Of a DNA stretch of 9,773 nt, positions 7,801-9,773 are shown one piece after another. The notes under the pieces were generated by a model. The model made no database searches, was not told the DNA's origin, and saw nothing but the letters and a program-made list of their open reading frames with translations. This DNA is from an uncultured Vogesella sp. GTDB taxonomy: Bacteria; Pseudomonadota; Gammaproteobacteria; Burkholderiales; Chromobacteriaceae. Every line of letters begins with the position of its first letter. The first letter of the stretch is position 1. Location of the stretch: positions 1 through 9,773 of the forward strand of contig CAMLGD010000122.1 of assembly GCA_946479405.1 (NCBI GenBank). Reading direction: 5' to 3'. A program made the position numbers and the translations under genes.

Positions 7801-8103
7801 ATGACAGACCAACACGACGATTGCTGCAGTCACAAGCAAGTGGTGCAGCCGGACAAGGCGGCCCTGCTCAAGCGGCTGGCGCGGCTGGAAGGGCAGGTGC
7901 GCGGGGTGGCCGGCATGATCGAGGCCGACCGCTACTGTGTGGACGTACTCACCCAGATCGCCGCAGCACGTTCGGCCCTGGATGCGGTGGCGGATCAGCT
8001 GCTGGAAAACCACCTCAAAGGCTGCGTCGCCCGCGCCGTGGGCGAGGGGGATAGCGAACAGGCGATTGCCGAGGTGATGCAGTTATTAAAGAAAATGCGC
8101 TGA
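7801..8103 (+). CDS. csoR: CsoR-family Cu(I)-sensing transcriptional repressor
   Basis: This is a small all-helical repressor (100 residues) of the CsoR/RcnR (DUF156) family, which binds palindromic operators and releases them when metal binds. The Cu(I) fingerprint is complete: Cys46, His71 and Cys75, with the same spacing (25 and 4) as Cys36, His61 and Cys65 of Mycobacterium tuberculosis CsoR. The second-shell Tyr45 and Glu91 also fall at the equivalent places. The nickel (RcnR), formaldehyde (FrmR) and persulfide (CstR) members use other ligand patterns, so copper is the best call. The body LLKRLARLEGQVRGVAGMIE is typical of the first helix. An N-terminal extension carries Cys8, Cys9 and His11. 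The ATG at 7801 follows GGAG by five bases, and the oxidase stop is two bases upstream, so translation is probably coupled. The likely target is the palindrome at 6252-6274. Confidence 0.94.
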   Translation: MTDQHDDCCSHKQVVQPDKAALLKRLARLEGQVRGVAGMIEADRYCVDVLTQIAAARSALDAVADQLLENHLKGCVARAVGEGDSEQAIAEVMQLLKKMR

Positions 8104-8131
8104 GGCAGCGCGGACACGAGGAGTCAAAATC

Positions 8132-8338
8132 ATGACACAGCAAATACTGAAAGTAGATGGCATGACCTGCGGCGGCTGCGCCAACGGCGTGAAGAACGCG
8201 CTGTTGACAGTGGCTGGCGTGCAGGCGGTGGACGTGGATCTGGCCAGCAAGGCGGTAACCGTGGACTACCAGGGTGAGGCGCAGCCGGCTGCCTGGAAAC
8301 AGGCGGTGGAAGATGCCGGCTTTGATGTGATCGGCTGA
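8132..8338 (+). CDS. copZ: CopZ-like copper chaperone (HMA domain)
   Basis: This is a 68-residue cytoplasmic heavy-metal-associated domain protein of the CopZ/Atx1 type. It carries Cu(I) on the two cysteines of the MTCGGC motif (Cys13, Cys16) and would pass it to a copper ATPase or to CsoR. Length and order (strand, metal loop, helix, VDVDLASKAVTVDY strands, second helix, short last strand) match a single complete HMA domain. A free-standing chaperone is favoured over a broken CopA because the protein ends cleanly after DAGFDVIG. The ATG at 8132 has a strong GAGGAG eight bases upstream. It lies 28 bases after csoR and is the last gene of the copper operon. No P-type ATPase follows it. Confidence 0.92.
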   Translation: MTQQILKVDGMTCGGCANGVKNALLTVAGVQAVDVDLASKAVTVDYQGEAQPAAWKQAVEDAGFDVIG

Positions 8339-8360
8339 TTCGCCACAGGCGTTTTGCCAG

Positions 8361-8405
8361 AGTTGGCCGCAACAGGCGGATATGTTTGCCTGCATGCGGC
8401 CAACT
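8361..8405. repeat. 45-bp imperfect inverted repeat between copZ and rpsF
   Basis: Outer arms AGTTGGCCGC (8361-8370) and GCGGCCAACT (8396-8405) are perfectly complementary over 10 bp. Inner arms CAGGC (8373-8377) and GCCTG (8388-8392) add 5 bp, with an AA/CAT internal loop and a 10-base tip. No T-run follows, so it is not a standard intrinsic terminator, though it may end or stabilise the copper transcript. The right arm lies between the -35 and -10 boxes of the rpsF promoter. The left part shares 13 bases with the rlmB terminator arm. Confidence 0.8.
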
Positions 8406-8414
8406 GCGTATAAT
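8386..8414 (+). promoter_or_regulatory. Promoter of the rpsF-priB-rpsR-rplI operon
   Basis: TTGCCT at 8386-8391 (four of six matches to the -35) and a perfect TATAAT at 8409-8414 are separated by exactly 17 bases. Initiation near 8421 would give a leader of about 64 bases before rpsF. The strong -10 and ideal spacing suit a ribosomal protein operon. Confidence 0.8.
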
Positions 8415-8431
8415 CCGTCGTTTCAACCCTT

Positions 8432-8461
8432 GCCCTCCGGCTATCGCGCATGACGGAGGGC
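8432..8461 (+). promoter_or_regulatory. GC-rich hairpin in the rpsF leader, possible S6:S18 autoregulatory element
   Basis: GCCCTCCG (8432-8439) and CGGAGGGC (8454-8461) form a perfect 8-bp stem with a 14-base loop, followed by TTTATT. It begins about 11 bases after the predicted transcription start and ends 12 bases before the AAGGAG ribosome site at 8474-8479. rpsF leaders in many bacteria carry a structure bound by the S6:S18 pair that resembles their 16S rRNA site. I cannot confirm that its conserved nucleotides are present here. A weak attenuator is the alternative. Confidence 0.55.
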
Positions 8462-8484
8462 TTTATTAGCCACAAGGAGTTCAC

Positions 8485-8853
8485 ATGCGGCATTACGAAA
8501 TCGTGTTCATCGTCCATCCGGATCAGAGCGAACAGGTCGGCGCCATGGTCGAGCGTTACAAGGGCATGGTCCTGAACGCTAACGGCATTATCCACCGTCT
8601 GGAAGACTGGGGCCGTCGTCAGCTGGCTTACCCGATCCAGAAGGTTCACAAAGCTCACTACGTTCTGATGAACGTTGAGTGCGCTCCGGAAACCCTGGCC
8701 GAGATCGAGCACGCCTTCAAATTCAACGACGCCGTACTGCGTCACCTGACCATCAAGATGAATCGTGCTATCACCGAAGCATCTCCGATGATGAAGGACG
8801 AGAAGGCCAAGAACCTGCTGGAAGGCCACGCCGAAGCAGAAGTTTCCGCCTAA
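8485..8853 (+). CDS. rpsF: 30S ribosomal protein S6
   Basis: S6 is a small-subunit protein that pairs with S18 on the 16S rRNA platform. The 122-residue product has the standard N-terminus ([18 protein letters not shown]), the [13 protein letters not shown] strand and HYVLMN typical of the ferredoxin-like S6 fold. It ends in a short Ala/Glu-rich tail (GHAEAEVSA) rather than a long polyglutamate tail. The ATG at 8485 has a strong AAGGAG five bases upstream. Codon choice shifts here toward CGT, GTT and AAA compared with the very GC-rich genes upstream, as expected for a highly expressed gene. Confidence 0.98.
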   Translation: MRHYEIVFIVHPDQSEQVGAMVERYKGMVLNANGIIHRLEDWGRRQLAYPIQKVHKAHYVLMNVECAPETLAEIEHAFKFNDAVLRHLTIKMNRAITEASPMMKDEKAKNLLEGHAEAEVSA

Positions 8854-8871
8854 TCGGGCGTTACTGCATCC

Positions 8872-9171
8872 TTGCAGAACCGACTTGAACTGACCGCTAC
8901 GGTCGAACGCGAAGACAGTCTGAGATACACCCCCGCCGGCTTGCCGGTGCTGGAATTGTGGCTCAGACACCAGTCCCGGCAAAGCGCCGCCAACCTGGAA
9001 CGCGATGTGGTCTGTGAAATACAGGCTGTGTTGCTGGGGGAAATGGCAAAACGGTTTGCTGGCCGACTGGCAGGTAATACGGTGCACTGTGCCGGATTCT
9101 TGAGTCAGCGCAGTTTGCGTAATCCGCGGTTGGTTCTACACATCGAATACGTTGAATTTGTAAAAGGTTAA
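8872..9171 (+). CDS. priB: Primosomal replication protein N (PriB)
   Basis: PriB is a small OB-fold single-strand DNA-binding protein that helps PriA reload the replicative helicase at collapsed forks. The 99-residue product shows [10 protein letters not shown], then [17 protein letters not shown], a segment shared with Neisseria and E. coli PriB, and ends with [11 protein letters not shown], the usual last strand. The position between rpsF and rpsR is conserved in beta- and gammaproteobacteria. The start is a TTG at 8872. The frame is closed upstream by the rpsF stop itself (8851-8853), and the six codons between contain no other start codon. There is no clear ribosome site, so low-level translation by reinitiation after rpsF is likely. 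Confidence 0.93.
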   Translation: MQNRLELTATVEREDSLRYTPAGLPVLELWLRHQSRQSAANLERDVVCEIQAVLLGEMAKRFAGRLAGNTVHCAGFLSQRSLRNPRLVLHIEYVEFVKG

Positions 9172-9175
9172 TCAA

Positions 9176-9403
9176 ATGGCTCGTCAACTCTTCAAGCGCA
9201 AGAAGTTCTGCCGCTTCACGGCAGAAGGTATCAAGGAAATCGACTACAAATCCGTTGATCTCCTGAAGGACTTCATCGCCGAAAACGGCAAAATCATCCC
9301 GGCTCGTATCACCGGCACCAAGACTGGCTACCAGCGCCAGCTGTCCGAAGCCATCAAGCGCGCGCGCTTCCTGGCCTTCCTGCCGTACACCGACCAGCAC
9401 TAA
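9176..9403 (+). CDS. rpsR: 30S ribosomal protein S18
   Basis: S18 binds the 16S rRNA platform as a partner of S6. The 75-residue product matches the family across its length: [62 protein letters not shown]. It has a single cysteine (Cys12), so it is the form without the zinc-type CxxC motif. The ATG at 9176 lies four bases after the priB stop, and its AAAAGG ribosome site (9162-9167) is inside the end of priB. Confidence 0.98.
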   Translation: MARQLFKRKKFCRFTAEGIKEIDYKSVDLLKDFIAENGKIIPARITGTKTGYQRQLSEAIKRARFLAFLPYTDQH

Positions 9404-9426
9404 TCACGGGATAAGGATACGACAAG

Positions 9427-9773
9427 ATGCAAATCATTCTGCTCGAACAAGTAGCCAACCTGGGTGTTCTGGGTGACGTTGTTAAAGTGAAGAACGGCTA
9501 TGCCCGTAACTTCCTGATCCCGACCGGTAAAGCCAAGCGCGCTACCGAAGCCAACCTGAAAGAGTTCGAAGTACGCCGTGCTGAACTGGAAGCCAAACAG
9601 GCTGCCATTCTGGCCGACGCCAAGGCTCGCGCTGAAAAGCTGGTTGATGCTTCCTTCACCATCGCACAGAAAGCCGGCGTTGACGGCCGTCTGTTCGGTT
9701 CCGTAACCAACGTTGACGTCGCCGAAGCCATTACCGCTGCTGGCGTTGAAGTGAAGCGTTTCGAAGTTCGTCT
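9427..9773 (+). CDS. rplI: 50S ribosomal protein L9 (cut by window edge)
   Basis: L9 binds 23S rRNA near the L1 stalk and has two globular domains joined by a long helix. The first 115 codons are present, of about 150 expected. The N-terminal domain is clear ([32 protein letters not shown] shown in parts: [26 protein letters not shown]). The charged linker helix ([25 protein letters not shown]) and the start of the C-terminal domain ([17 protein letters not shown]) follow. The ATG at 9427 has AAGGA nine bases upstream. It is 23 bases after rpsR in the same operon. Confidence 0.97.
   Translation, partial: MQIILLEQVANLGVLGDVVKVKNGYARNFLIPTGKAKRATEANLKEFEVRRAELEAKQAAILADAKARAEKLVDASFTIAQKAGVDGRLFGSVTNVDVAEAITAAGVEVKRFEVR

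Noticed and set aside
8339..8405. Intrinsic terminator for the copper operon at the inverted repeat before rpsF
   Set aside because: The stem is good but no T-run follows, so it was listed as an inverted repeat and not as a terminator.
8266..9087. 273-codon minus-strand frame across copZ, the rpsF promoter, rpsF and priB
   Set aside because: It would run antisense through several certain genes and a promoter, with no plausible protein family.
1..9773. Defence system, prophage, transposon or CRISPR array
   Set aside because: No transposase, integrase, nuclease pair, toxin-antitoxin pair or spaced repeats were seen. Every gene is explained by a known family.

Overview
The window looks like the chromosome of a GC-rich betaproteobacterium. 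The PriB and S18 sequences and the order rpsF-priB-rpsR-rplI fit Neisseriales, perhaps the Chromobacteriaceae (Chromobacterium, Vogesella or Aquitalea type). That placement is inferred from remembered family sequences, not from a search. No phage, transposase, integrase, CRISPR array, tRNA or rRNA is visible.

Layout, left to right. (1) 1-1943, minus strand: the N-terminal 647 codons of mfd, the transcription-repair coupling factor, running off the left edge. (2) 2134-5352, plus strand, divergent from mfd: a membrane-anchored cyclic-di-GMP protein with about eight membrane segments, three PAS domains, GGDEF and EAL. (3) 5393-6139: rlmB, the 23S rRNA Gm2251 methyltransferase, followed by a strong intrinsic terminator. 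(4) 6247-8338: a compact copper module of a Tat-exported CueO-like multicopper oxidase, a CsoR-type Cu(I) repressor and a CopZ-like chaperone. A near-ideal CsoR operator lies inside the promoter of the first gene. (5) 8361-9773: the ribosomal protein operon rpsF-priB-rpsR-rplI. It has a promoter with a perfect TATAAT, a 45-bp imperfect inverted repeat over that promoter and a GC-rich hairpin in the 5' leader. rplI runs off the right edge.

How the parts work together. The copper module appears self-regulating. CsoR is made from the same transcript as the oxidase and should bind the palindrome between the -35 and -10 boxes. Cu(I) would release it, and the operon would then supply periplasmic Cu(I) oxidation by the oxidase and cytoplasmic Cu(I) buffering by CopZ. 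No CopA-type exporting ATPase is present in the window, so the set depends on an exporter elsewhere. The flanking genes are housekeeping (DNA repair, rRNA modification, ribosome and primosome), which suggests the copper cassette lies between conserved core genes.

I found no clearly undescribed system. The items most worth a second look are the CsoR-controlled oxidase operon, the inverted repeat overlapping the rpsF promoter, a 13-base sequence shared by the two ends of the copper module, and the rpsF leader hairpin.
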